Position numbers and translations under genes: made by a program. A stretch of DNA of 64,000 bases, taken from NCBI RefSeq assembly GCF_017639205.1, contig NZ_CP071139.1, positions 1,302,001 to 1,366,000 of the forward strand. Reading direction: 5' to 3'. This document shows positions 33,954-42,046 of the stretch, one piece after another (within the stretch, counting starts at the first letter, position 1; every line of letters starts with the position of its first letter). The stretch comes from Streptomyces nojiriensis (GTDB taxonomy: Bacteria > Actinomycetota > Actinomycetes > Streptomycetales > Streptomycetaceae). The notes beneath the pieces were generated by a model. That model saw only the letters and a list, made by a program, of their open reading frames with translations. It made no database searches and was not told the DNA's origin.

Positions 33954-33989
33954 TTCGTCGGGTGCGGCAGACCTCCCGCACCCGACGAA
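33954..33989. terminator. Terminator after the 32853 gene
   Basis: Perfect 14-bp stem (33954-33967 with 33976-33989) and an 8-nt loop, 70 bp beyond the stop at 33884. Confidence 0.7.
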
Positions 33990-34172
33990 ACGACGAACTC
34001 CGCTCGTGACCGGGGACCGCAACCAGAGCAGCCGAATCCAGCCCAGCCACCGGTAGCCGGACACGGGGCCCGCCGCAGATCCGTCCGACGAGCCGGTACC
34101 CGCGCCCGTGCAGGTAGACGTTGCGCGTCGGCTGTACGGCGGCCGCCAGCGCAGCGGCCGCGAACAAGCTTG

Positions 34173-34280
34173 TATAGTCGAGCCGTTGATCGTCGCAGGG
34201 GAATCCGGTGTGAATCCGGAACTGTCCCACAACGGTGTACCGCCCGACTCGGCGGTAGTCCGAGGACCTGCCGACCAAGA
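34173..34280 (+). promoter_or_regulatory. Cobalamin (B12) riboswitch
   Basis: The strand shows the conserved AdoCbl-riboswitch core in order: AGGGGAATCCGGTGTGAATC (34196 onward), CCGGAACTGTCCCACAACGG, a variable GC hairpin (ACCGCCCGACTCGGCGGT), then the 3' element AGTCCGAGGACCTGCC (34257-34272). These match the RF00174-type blocks GGGAA..GGTG..AATCC, CTGTCCC.CAAC.GT and GTC.GA..ACCTGCC. A TATAGT -10-like box at 34173-34178 could start the RNA just before it. Downstream within 190 nt are a 22-codon ORF (ATG 34291), a small GC hairpin near 34425-34440 and the GTG start of the 83-aa membrane protein, which is the likely regulated gene. Confidence 0.85.
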
Positions 34281-34462
34281 ATGTGCCGAGCGTTTACGCG
34301 CCCGGTTCTTCCTGGCTGGGCTGTGGGACAGACAAGGCGTGATCCGTAATGGATCGGGCTCTCTTGCTGTCAACGCGCCGAGTTACTCCATGGAAGAGCT
34401 GAGGTCTGCGTACGCAGACGAGTCGCCGCCGTTCGACGGCGCACACAGCCTGGAGGAACTTC

Positions 34463-34714
34463 GTGACCATTCAGATCGCGCCGATGGCGGCCCTGCTCAT
34501 CCTCGTGGGCCTTGCCGTGGGCTTCTCGGTCTTCAAGTACACCGCGCGCACTGCCCACGGTGCCGAGGGCCGTGGGGACCTGGGTACCTCGATCGCGGGG
34601 GCTGCGGCCGTCGTTTCGGTGCTCGCGGTCCTACTCACCCCCGGGTTCGGCCAGACGGCCACGAACCCGGTGCAGCCCCCACCGCACCCGACCGAGTCTG
34701 CGGCTAACCGATAG
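34463..34714 (+). CDS. Small two-span membrane protein under a B12 riboswitch
   Basis: 83 aa from the GTG at 34463 with TGGAGGAAC upstream. Two membrane spans are visible: APMAALLILVGLAVGFSVF (residues 6-24) and SIAGAAAVVSVLAVLLTP (43-60), linked by a polar loop with HGAEGRGD; the tail is Pro-rich. I do not recognise the family; it lacks the His-rich end of CbtB and does not resemble CbiN. The riboswitch suggests a role in cobalt or corrinoid uptake or in a B12-sparing response, but this is inference from position only. Confidence 0.75.
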   Translation: MTIQIAPMAALLILVGLAVGFSVFKYTARTAHGAEGRGDLGTSIAGAAAVVSVLAVLLTPGFGQTATNPVQPPPHPTESAANR

Positions 34715-35041
34715 GCGGGATGCCTGCCGCCAAGCAGGCATCCGGCAAGAGCGCGGCCGCCGGGCCCTGTCCCCTCGCTCCTTGCCCTGCCGCGCCCCGT
34801 GGTAGGGCAGCGCAGAGCGTCACGGGCCTCGCCCCCTACCGAAACCGACACCGCCAGCAGCTGCACGGTCGGCGATACCGGCCAGGTCGGTACGGCTGGG
34901 CATGAGGGTGCCGTCGACGCGGGCCGGCAGCTCCTCGTACTGGGGCGGGCGGCCCTGGGCGGCTCGTTCGGGCCTGAGTACCTGCCCGAAGGCGCCGGAG
35001 CCGTAGGTCAAGGGTGCGTGCGTCCCTGCGAGACTGACGCC
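34715..35041. other. Intergenic stretch, nothing recognised
   Basis: About 330 bp between two small genes. Short open frames on both strands lack start signals and family resemblance; no repeat or hairpin of note. Confidence 0.5.
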
Positions 35042-35389
35042 ATGGCACATGATGACGCGGTCGTGAAGATGGCGGAACTCTTCGATCCGGAGCCGAAGAG
35101 GTGGGGCCTGCGGGGCGACCCCTACGTCTGGCGGGCCCTTCGCGATCACCTGTCCGGAACGGACGTCCCGGAGTCGGTCGACGAAGCGGTCCGCCTGCTG
35201 CGGGCAGCGTTCAGCGAGCTCGTGGGTACTGACCTCGCCGACGAACCGGCGTCATCCGTGTACCAGGAGCAGTACGCCCACGGCGGCATGTCCAGCGGAA
35301 TGGTCTCTCTCGACACATGGCGGGAGCGATTGATGCCTCTGCTCGCGGAGCGTGCCGCGACCCTGCTTTCACGCCGGCGACCTGCGTAG
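35042..35389 (+). CDS. Hypothetical protein, 115 aa
   Basis: Starts at ATG 35042; the ribosome site is weak (GCGAGA). The sequence MAHDDAVVKMAELFDPEPKR and WGLRGDPYVWRALRDHLSGT is acidic and helical, continuing with VDEAVRLLRAAFSELVGTDL. It resembles small conserved streptomycete cytosolic proteins of unknown role, but I cannot name a family. A short GC hairpin follows the stop. Confidence 0.7.
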   Translation: MAHDDAVVKMAELFDPEPKRWGLRGDPYVWRALRDHLSGTDVPESVDEAVRLLRAAFSELVGTDLADEPASSVYQEQYAHGGMSSGMVSLDTWRERLMPLLAERAATLLSRRRPA

Positions 35390-35392
35390 GTT

Positions 35393-35417
35393 CGCCCCGG
35401 ACGCCCGGGCCGGGGCG
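35393..35417. terminator. Short GC hairpin after the 115-aa gene
   Basis: 8-bp stem CGCCCCGG (35393-35400) with 35410-35417 and a 9-nt loop directly after the stop at 35389. Confidence 0.4.
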
Positions 35418-35572
35418 GCCGACCGCCGTACGGGGGACGTGAACGGTGAAGCCCTGCGCCCCGCCGCCGGTCCAGCGTGAGGCAAGGGCTGTCGCGAAGG
35501 GCCGGCCCTTGCCTCCGCAGCCACCGTCCACGAACCGGCGCCGTGTCCCCGCCCGCGGCAGGAGTCGTGGTG

Positions 35573-35770
35573 TCAGTCGCCTCCGCCACCACCGCAGGAG
35601 GAGCCGTCACCGCAGGACGCACCATCCCCGCAGGAGAAGCCGATGCCGTCGTTGTTCCGTGATCGGGAGCGCCGTTGTCCCTGCGGTGATCTGCCGCCGA
35701 ATGCACCGCCGCGCCAGGCCTGGAAGAGCCCCCAGGCGAGACCGATCCCCACGACTACCAGGTATTCCAT
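35573..35770 (-). CDS. Membrane-anchored peptide with Cys/Gly-rich tail
   Basis: 65 aa from the ATG at 35770 (a GGGGG tract lies about 9-13 bases upstream); an ATG at 35818 would add 16 residues. A single hydrophobic segment MEYLVVVGIGLAWGLFQAW is followed by a basic Arg/Ser/Asn stretch and the tail SCGDGASCGDGSSCGGGGGD with three regularly spaced cysteines. Cys/Gly-rich tails of this kind also end some TPM-domain membrane proteins. Function unknown; metal binding or a lipid/thioether modification is conceivable but not supported by neighbouring genes. Confidence 0.6.
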   Translation of the reverse strand: MEYLVVVGIGLAWGLFQAWRGGAFGGRSPQGQRRSRSRNNDGIGFSCGDGASCGDGSSCGGGGGD

Positions 35771-35865
35771 CTCCGTTACCCCCGTCCCTTTCCATTCTCG
35801 CCTGTACAGGGGCTTCACCGTTCAGGACGGGGTACCCAGCCCGTGACCCAGGAGGGCTTGCCGGT

Positions 35866-36339
35866 CTATGACTTGTCGGGGCAGTCAGCCTCGGTCCAGG
35901 TCGCGACGAGGTCACGACAGACGACGGTGAGCGAGCCGCTCCAGAACGCGATCTCGTGGCTGCACCCGTTCCGGTGGGGCAGGACCTCGTCGAGGATCAC
36001 GGTCCCCAGGTGTGCCCAGTTGTCGTTCTCCACGCCTCCGGCATCGAAGCCGGAGACGCCTGCATAGCGGATGACGAGGTCTTCGTCGTGCTTCCAGCAG
36101 TTGTGCCGGAACTGGATCTCCAGCTGCTGGTCATCGGCTCCGACCGTGCGGACGTACTGGACCGCCAGATCCTTCACACACCGCTTGCCGTAGAAGTCGT
36201 AATGCTCCGGGGCAGTCGCGAAGCCCCTGGCTCCGACCGGCAGATCGTCAGCCAGCGAGGGCAGACGCTCCAGGTACCGAGCAGGAGATATGACGCCTGC
36301 CAGGTCGCCCACCTGCGCATCCAGGTTGATGTACTTCAT
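35866..36339 (-). CDS. Hypothetical protein, 157 aa
   Basis: ATG at 36339 preceded by AAGGACG. I do not recognise the family. The sequence has a beta-rich, aromatic look (ARGFATAPEHYDFYGKRCVK, QLEIQFRHNCWKHDEDLVIR, SHEIAFWSGSLTVVCRDLVA) with four cysteines and no signal peptide. Its base composition is lower in GC than neighbours, suggesting recent acquisition. Confidence 0.7.
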   Translation of the reverse strand: MKYINLDAQVGDLAGVISPARYLERLPSLADDLPVGARGFATAPEHYDFYGKRCVKDLAVQYVRTVGADDQQLEIQFRHNCWKHDEDLVIRYAGVSGFDAGGVENDNWAHLGTVILDEVLPHRNGCSHEIAFWSGSLTVVCRDLVATWTEADCPDKS

Positions 36340-36663
36340 CGTCCTTCATCCCCGCTCGTGGCTCTGCCGGCCGACGAATCGTCGCACGATCCTGCGTACG
36401 GCCCGGGAGTTCCTGCACTCCCGCCGGACTCGGGCGGGGGTGAGCCTGTTCGGTTACGCCGGTCTTTCCCACGGCCGGCGGAGGTCCCGCGCAAGTGGCG
36501 GGGGATCCACGGCACCGGGACCGGCTCGTGCATCACCCGGTGCGGCCGAAGTCGGCCCGGGCGCGTCGTAGCCGGCGTCCGGAGGGACTTCCGGCCCTGT
36601 TTGCGGGTACGAGGCCTGACTGCGGCCGTCGGCGGTCGGGCCGGCCGACGGCGTCCGCGTCGG
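36340..36663. other. Intergenic stretch, nothing recognised
   Basis: About 320 bp between two minus-strand genes; short open frames only, without ribosome sites or family resemblance. Confidence 0.5.
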
Positions 36664-38136
36664 TCAGCTGGTGCGGAAACTGCCGGTGTACACGTCCGTA
36701 CGGTTCTGTGGTGCGTCGGAGTGGGTCTCGGTGAGCACCGCCCGTACTCCCTTGCCGTCAGCCACCAGGCCCTGGTAGTCGCCGAGGAAGTAGCCCCCGG
36801 CGAACGGTGCCTGCAGCCAGTCGAAGACCCGCGAGATCTGTCGTTCGGTGCGCCGCTGAGGGTCTCCGTGCGGCAGGGTGGCCAGCTGGTAGGCGGTGGG
36901 CAGGGTGGTGGTGTCGCCCGGCTCGAGGAAGCGCAGGTCGTAGTAGGTGAGTGCGAGCGTGCCCCGCTCGTCGACCGCGACCGACGGGGAGAAGGCCGGC
37001 ACGCCCTCCGGGCTGATCAGCTCCGGGGCTCCCCAGGTGCGTCCGCCGTCGGTGGAGCGCACCAGCTGGACGGAGTCGAACCTGCCGCCGGAGAAGTCCG
37101 AGCCCTCGTACGCCATGTAGAGCGTGCCCGTCTTCGGGTCGACGGCCGGGCTGGGCAGGGTGGACGCGGCGCGCAGCAGCTTGGTGGGGTCGTTCGGGTC
37201 GACCTCCGGTACGGAGGTGTCCTTGGCCACGGTGACCGGGGCGCTCCAGGTCTCTCCGGCGTCGGTCGAGGTGACGACCTCGTAGCGGGCTTCGACGACG
37301 GTGCTCAGGTCCTCGGAGTGGGTGATCCGGTCGAAGAAGTCGTACAGGGTGCCGGTGTGCCGGTCGACGACGATCAGATGGCCGATGGTCTGGGTGTTGG
37401 GCACGGTGCTGGTGTCGACGAAGGGCCGGGCCCCGCTCCACGTGCGGCCGCCGTCGCGGGTGACGGAGATGTAGCCGGGACCGTCGAGTGAGCTGGGGCC
37501 GGGCGGGTCGTTGTCGAGGCGGTTCCAGACCTGGTAGGCGGTGCCGTTGCGGATCGGGTCGGCGGTGAGCGAGGGCTTGTCGTTGAAGAACGGCTGCTCG
37601 TCGACGTGCGTGGTGGTGAGGTTCTGCCAAGTGCGGCCGCCGTCCCGGGACGTGGCGGCGAGGAGGGCGGTGCGCGTGCTCTTGGTGAAGTCGACGCCCT
37701 CGCCGCTCGCGTAGACGGTGCCGTCCGGTCCGGTGCTCACCCAGGGGTCGGTGGCCCGTTCGTAGTCCGCGCCGCCGGGGGCGCAGAGGCTGAACGGCAG
37801 CGTGCTCCGGTGGAAGGTGTGGCCGTCCGTGGTCCAGCTGGCCACCAGGCCCCGGGCGCCGCCGTCGTTCCAGCGGTCCTGCTGGAACACGGTGACCACG
37901 CGCCGGGGGTCACGCGGATCGACGGACAGGTACGGCTCGACCTCGGTGGCCGGGTAGACGATGCTGTCGGGGGACCTCGCTCCGATGGTGCACTTCGCGT
38001 ACGGGTCACCGTGGGACACCTTGACCAGTGGTGGGCCGTCGGGGTTCCGGTCCGCTGCGGCGGGAGTCGCGCCGGTGACCGTGACGAGCAGGAGCGCGGC
38101 GGCGGTGACGGCGGTGAGGGGCAGGAAGACGCGCAT
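36664..38136 (-). CDS. Secreted sialidase/BNR-repeat protein
   Basis: 490 aa from the ATG at 38136 with GGAGGAG upstream. A Sec signal peptide is clear: MRVFLPLTAVTAAALLLVTV then TGATPAAADRN with an Ala-x-Ala cleavage site near residue 29. The mature protein has Asp-box (BNR) repeats: TSRDGGRTWQNL, VTRDGGRTWSGA, STDAGETWSAP and STDGGRTWGAP, giving a six-bladed propeller expected for exo-sialidase-like enzymes. The catalytic Arg triad and Tyr were not located with certainty, so the activity may be other glycan binding. The longer frame upstream of 38136 adds an Arg-rich stretch incompatible with secretion. Confidence 0.87.
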   Translation of the reverse strand: MRVFLPLTAVTAAALLLVTVTGATPAAADRNPDGPPLVKVSHGDPYAKCTIGARSPDSIVYPATEVEPYLSVDPRDPRRVVTVFQQDRWNDGGARGLVASWTTDGHTFHRSTLPFSLCAPGGADYERATDPWVSTGPDGTVYASGEGVDFTKSTRTALLAATSRDGGRTWQNLTTTHVDEQPFFNDKPSLTADPIRNGTAYQVWNRLDNDPPGPSSLDGPGYISVTRDGGRTWSGARPFVDTSTVPNTQTIGHLIVVDRHTGTLYDFFDRITHSEDLSTVVEARYEVVTSTDAGETWSAPVTVAKDTSVPEVDPNDPTKLLRAASTLPSPAVDPKTGTLYMAYEGSDFSGGRFDSVQLVRSTDGGRTWGAPELISPEGVPAFSPSVAVDERGTLALTYYDLRFLEPGDTTTLPTAYQLATLPHGDPQRRTERQISRVFDWLQAPFAGGYFLGDYQGLVADGKGVRAVLTETHSDAPQNRTDVYTGSFRTS

Positions 38137-38456
38137 GCGGGATCTCCTCCGGGCCTGTCGGCTGGGGCACGGGACCGCCGTCATCGGGGCGGCCCGGGGC
38201 GCGGAGGCGTACCGGAACGCGAGGGTGGGGCGACTCCACTTGGTCCATTTCGGCCTTGCGGCCGGTGCCCTTGATGGGCCGAACGACGGAGTTCATCCCC
38301 GAGGTCGTCGAGGAGCACGGCGGAGCCGACCGGCGGCTGCACCGTGCCGGTCGGCTCCTTGGTCGTGCCGGCCGTGGGCCGCGTACCGGTCGGCGATGCC
38401 GGCGGGGTCGGCCGCGCGCCGGACGGGTTGGCGGAGTGGGACGGCCTTCAACACAC
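38137..38456. other. Intergenic stretch left of MITE D
   Basis: About 320 bp with no supported gene. Immediately before MITE D, 38449-38460 reads CAACACACCTAG, identical to the right terminal 12 bases of the IS481 copy at 3.4-4.5 kb (4479-4490), perhaps a trace of a former insertion. Confidence 0.5.
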
Positions 38457-38460
38457 CTAG

Positions 38461-38518
38461 GCCGTCTCTTCCGGATCTTGCCGGGCCCGCGGCGTCCGGC
38501 AAGATCCGAAAGAGACGG
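38461..38518. repeat. Short palindromic MITE, copy D
   Basis: 58-bp hairpin element with the same ends as copies A and C (GCCGTCTCTTCCGGATCTTG and its complement with one mismatch) around an 11-nt centre. CTAG is present on the left (38457-38460) but not on the right, where the sequence continues GGTTGTG. Confidence 0.85.
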
Positions 38519-38764
38519 TTGTGACCAAGGTCGCTAGTTGGCACTGGAGATTCGCCCTGACCTGCATCGATGCCACCCATCCCTCCCCGACTCTGACCGG
38601 AGGGACGCATTATTCTTGGCACTTTGGTACAGCAGCTCAGCAGAAGTCGAGCGCAGTACGCCGCCGTGGGCACGGTCGACGACTATGGGCGCGCGCCAAC
38701 TGCCCACCCGAGCTGCAAGGTGCAGATCAAGACGCCCCCGGGCTGGTCAGCCGGGTGCCTGTCC

Positions 38765-40138
38765 CTAGACCCAGACCTCGTGCTCGTTGCGGTAATGAGG
38801 CCACGGCCTCCAGGTCCGCCGCGCGGCGAGCACGTGCTTCATCCCTGCGACCCACGAGCCTGGAGCAAGCAATTCGATCAGGTAACGATCGAGTGCGGAG
38901 CGCTGGATCTGCAGCGTCCAGCCCGGGGTCATCCGGATGCCGCCCGGCAGAAGAACGGACCGCAGGTACTCCGGTTGGTGGATCTCCATCACCACCTCAC
39001 CCGGTTCGAGGTCCGTGTTCCCAGGTGGGCGGACCCATCGGGCGCCCAGGCCGGCGACCTGAAGCAGCTCGGCAAGTGCGGGCCCGGATGTCTCAACGCT
39101 CACCGTGGTGTAGTCGCCGATGATGCGAGCGCAGATGACAGGGTGCAGAGGATAGTTGGCCCAGGGGACCCGCTGCGGATCAACCGCGGTGGTGTCCAGG
39201 CTCGTCGCATGGACGTTGTTGGCGCGTCGGCCGATGCCCGCGCGGTCCAGCGCCTCCTCAAAGGAGTCCCGCATGCGTTCCATGGCCTGCTCGTGCGGCA
39301 GGGCCAGTTGGGTCAGACCGTACTGGTCGACGACCAGGAGCGCCCGGCTCCCAGGGATCTCGATGGCGTAAACGCCGTCTGCCGCGGCCCTTTCGGTGGC
39401 CGTGCGCAGGAGGTCCAGGTGGGTGCGCAGCGGCAGGGCCAGGTCACACAAGACATCCGAAGCCTTACCTCCGGGAAGGGCATCACCGTGAAGTACTGCA
39501 GCTCGTGCCTGGTTGATCCTCCGCAGTTGCTTCTTGTCGATGCTCCTCGGGTTGGTCTTGACCTCCTCAGTCTGGAGTGGCCCCATGTCATTGAAGACCG
39601 TGACATCCCCGATGCGTAGGCAGTTGGTCAAGTCATGCAGGAGGGCGAATGCACCATCCTCTTTCCATGCTTGTTCCACTCGCTCAAGCTCGGCTGGCAG
39701 GCCCTTCTTCCCATACATGAGCCCGGGCGAGTCGTTGCGGGAGAGCGCGAGGATGAACGGCCGGTAACAGCTGAACGCGCGCCAGGCCAGCGCGTCACCG
39801 ATCGAGCGGAGTTGACGGACCAGACGCTTGCACACGTCATGCTCGAACTCCCAGGTACTGATCTCGGTGAGGTCGCGGCCCGACTGCGGCTCTGGAACCT
39901 GCGGTTGGGGTGCCTTGTGCACGCGCATCCTGGCGATCGCGCGCTTCAGACCGTCGCGGTCCTTCTCCACGTCCAACAGACGGGTCAGCAGTTCTCGTTG
40001 GAAGACCACACCGTCTTCCAACGTCTGGCACGCACGCAACTGCTCGATGAGCGACACCAGAACGGGCTGCATCGCAAGATGCCGAGGGTGCTGCAGCATC
40101 TCGTCCGGCTCGTAAGCATCAGCGTCGAACAGGCTCAT
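38765..40138 (-). CDS. Unrecognised protein with possible PD-(D/E)XK nuclease motif
   Basis: 457 aa, GC lower than the surrounding DNA, suggesting transfer. No family recognised. In the middle, TNCLRIGDVTVFNDMGPLQT followed by EEVKTNPRSIDKKQLRRINQ places Asp178 13 residues before Glu192-Val-Lys194, matching the D...ExK arrangement of PD-(D/E)XK nucleases within a predicted beta-hairpin. The N-terminal 170 residues are helical; the C-terminal 200 include VICARIIGDYTTVSVETSGP and EVVMEIHQPEYLRSVLLPGG. A stand-alone restriction- or defence-type nuclease is a reasonable hypothesis, but no partner gene is adjacent. No clear ribosome site precedes ATG 40138. Confidence 0.7.
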   Translation of the reverse strand: MSLFDADAYEPDEMLQHPRHLAMQPVLVSLIEQLRACQTLEDGVVFQRELLTRLLDVEKDRDGLKRAIARMRVHKAPQPQVPEPQSGRDLTEISTWEFEHDVCKRLVRQLRSIGDALAWRAFSCYRPFILALSRNDSPGLMYGKKGLPAELERVEQAWKEDGAFALLHDLTNCLRIGDVTVFNDMGPLQTEEVKTNPRSIDKKQLRRINQARAAVLHGDALPGGKASDVLCDLALPLRTHLDLLRTATERAAADGVYAIEIPGSRALLVVDQYGLTQLALPHEQAMERMRDSFEEALDRAGIGRRANNVHATSLDTTAVDPQRVPWANYPLHPVICARIIGDYTTVSVETSGPALAELLQVAGLGARWVRPPGNTDLEPGEVVMEIHQPEYLRSVLLPGGIRMTPGWTLQIQRSALDRYLIELLAPGSWVAGMKHVLAARRTWRPWPHYRNEHEVWV

Positions 40139-40490
40139 TGTGCAAGTGTCACAGCCAATTGCGCTCAGGACCGCCGGAATTCACGACTGGATGCTCCTGG
40201 AGGGTGGGGTGGTGGGCCTATCCCGCCATTCACCTGGTACAGGCTGGCTTTTCGGCCCGCGTGTGACGCCGGTCCTGGAAGTTCTCTCCGCCGTAACCGC
40301 ATCGTGATCAACTGGAAGAGGGGAGAGTTCTCCCCCTTCCGGCGCGGGGCTCGGTCTACGGGGACGGTTCAGGGCCGCACCTGATGGCCGAGGATCCTTT
40401 CGAGCCTGCCGGATCCGGCGAGGGCGTCCTGCGTGGTGAGACCGACACTGCGTCCTTGGCCATTCGGCGGCTACGGGGCATGCTGACCGC
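40139..40490. other. Intergenic stretch, nothing recognised
   Basis: About 350 bp; less GC-rich near 40140-40200 and presumably contains the promoter of the minus-strand gene starting at 40138. No repeat or gene seen. Confidence 0.45.
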
Positions 40491-40834
40491 ATGGACGCCG
40501 ACGCTCAACCGCCCGCACACCCGCAACCTGCTGTGGTCGTCGCCCAAGGGGACATGGACCTCGACATCAGCGCCCCACTCGCAGAATCCCTTCTGGCCGC
40601 GGCCCACGCCCACCCCGTGGTCGTCCTGGACGTCAGCGGCGTCACATTCGCCGACTCCGCCTTCCTCAACCTTCTCCTCAGGCCCATTCCCTGACGGAGC
40701 TCCGTATCGCGGCACCCCCGCACCAGCTGCAACGCCTCCTGGAGATGACCGGCACCGACGCCGTCCTCCACGTCCACCCCACGGTCCAAGCCGCGACCAG
40801 CGCCACGCCCCTGCCGGACCGCGAGGCCGGCTGA
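40491..40834 (+). pseudogene. STAS-domain anti-sigma-factor antagonist, frameshifted
   Basis: From ATG 40491 the frame reads AVVVAQGDMDLDISAPLAES then VVVLDVSGVTFADSAFLNLL, where the Ser of VTFADSAF is the usual phosphorylation site. After LLLRPIP it hits TGA at about 40693. The +1 frame continues the same fold: HSLTELRIAAPPHQLQRLLE then MTGTDAVLHVHPTVQAATSA, ending at 40834. A single-base deletion in GGCCCATT explains the break. It is one of three broken STAS genes in 6 kb. Confidence 0.8.
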
Positions 40835-40936
40835 CGGGCGAGGACTCCACCGCACGCGCCTGCCTCCGCAGGACCTCACCCGTTCGGGCGCCGACGGGGC
40901 CCGTCCGCGCGCGCGGACGGGACGGAGGCTGGGCGC

Positions 40937-41148
40937 ATGGCCGCCACTGATCGTCTACCCGCCGGACGCGATGGGCTGGCGCCGGGTCCGCTATGACGGC
41001 ACCGCCATCGGGGTCGCCCACCGGCTATCCGACACCCGCCTTCCGCGCCGCGGCCGGCCTCGAGAACGCCGAGAACCTGGACCTCACCGACCCCGACTTC
41101 GTGGAGTGGAGAGACGCTGGCCCTGAGAAGTGGGAACCGTCTGTGTGA
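40937..41148 (+). pseudogene. Small streptomycete protein (WxxxGPxxW type), frameshifted
   Basis: The pieces LIVYPPDAMGWRRVRYDGTA then, in another frame, LENAENLDLTDPDFVEWRDA and GPEKWEPSV (stop 41146-41148) make up a small acidic protein common in Streptomyces and of unknown function. At least one internal frameshift, and the ATG at 40937 is out of frame with the first block. A paralogue, also frameshifted, lies at 51966-52189. Confidence 0.65.
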
Positions 41149-41167
41149 GGGACGGACTGGGGCCTTG

Positions 41168-41570
41168 CTAGACGCCGGACAGCCATCCGGCACCGAAATC
41201 CGAGAGGTCACGTGCGCGCTGCGCCCGCTCCTCGATCAGCCGGCGAAAGCCCGCCACGGCGTACCGCTCGCCGGTGGCCGAGCTGCGGCCGCGAATGCCG
41301 GCGACATCGGCCATGAACTGCTGGGGCTGGGGCTGCCAGCCGACGACCAGGACACGCAGGCCCAGGCTCTCCGCCCGCCGGTACAGGGCCAGGAGATGGA
41401 GCAGGCCGTCGGCGTCCATGGACATCGCGCCGTGCAGGTCGACCACGAGGTCCCGCTCACCGGAGGTGGCGGTCCAGCCCCCGCTGAAGCTCCGCGCCCG
41501 CGTCCCCGTCGAGTGCCCCGGTGACGCTGACCAGGACCGTGCCGTGGCACTGAACGTCCGTGGTGATCAA
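41168..41570 (-). pseudogene. STAS-domain protein, frameshifted
   Basis: Likely start is TTG 41570 behind AAGGAG. The first frame gives LITTDVQCHGTVLVSVTGAL then DGDAGAELQRGLDRHLR and stops; one base later the fold resumes as ERDLVVDLHGAMSMDADGLL and LHLLALYRRAESLGLRVLVV to the end at 41168. The core aspartate/serine motif (DLHGAMSMDADG) deviates from the usual DLSGVxFxDSxG. A one-base insertion in CTCCGGTGAG accounts for the break. Confidence 0.78.
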
Positions 41571-42046
41571 TGCGCTCTCCTTCCGCCTGGGGCGAGAGGG
41601 CCCTCGGGGCTCCCCGTCCTGGCGCGGCGTTCCCCCGGACGGGTGCGAGGCTCGCTGACGCTTCCACACCAACCTGAACAGCGGCGGCCGTGACCGGCAT
41701 CGCATCAACGTGGCCAAGTAGGAGCCAAAGTCATGGACCGCAAGGGGAAAGCCCTCCCCCATCAGCGCCGGACTCTGTCCACAGGGCCGCACGTCCAGCA
41801 TCGGTACCGGAGGCCGCCGAGATCGGCGAAGACGCGGGCGAGACGCCTCCGTGGACGGCAGCCCCAGCATTCCAAGATTCTCGGCATCGGCCGCCTCCGA
41901 GCTGGTGTTATCAGGAGAGCGGACGGGAATATTCCCTGCAGGCCAGGGCCGTGCGGATGGTGCCCCGCCGCACAGTCCGGCCTATGTGCGCTCGCGGACA
42001 GGCAGAGACCACCCCTGAGCGCGCCTGATGGGCGAGGAGAAGGACC
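41571..42046. other. Intergenic stretch, nothing recognised
   Basis: About 475 bp between the broken STAS gene and the DUF2188 gene. Frames on both strands are short, without ribosome sites; probable decayed DNA. Confidence 0.45.

Noticed and set aside
34463..34714. Small riboswitch-controlled protein as CbtB or CbiN
   Set aside because: Two membrane spans and position fit loosely, but the conserved His-containing end of CbtB and the CbiN sequence pattern are absent.
3364..38518. Palindromic repeats as a CRISPR-like or regulatory array
   Set aside because: Copies are scattered, differ in length, have CTAG flanks and terminal inverted repeats, which fits transposable MITEs.
40491..41570. Programmed frameshifting in the STAS genes
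   Set aside because: No slippery heptamer or downstream structure stands out, and many unrelated neighbours are broken in the same way.
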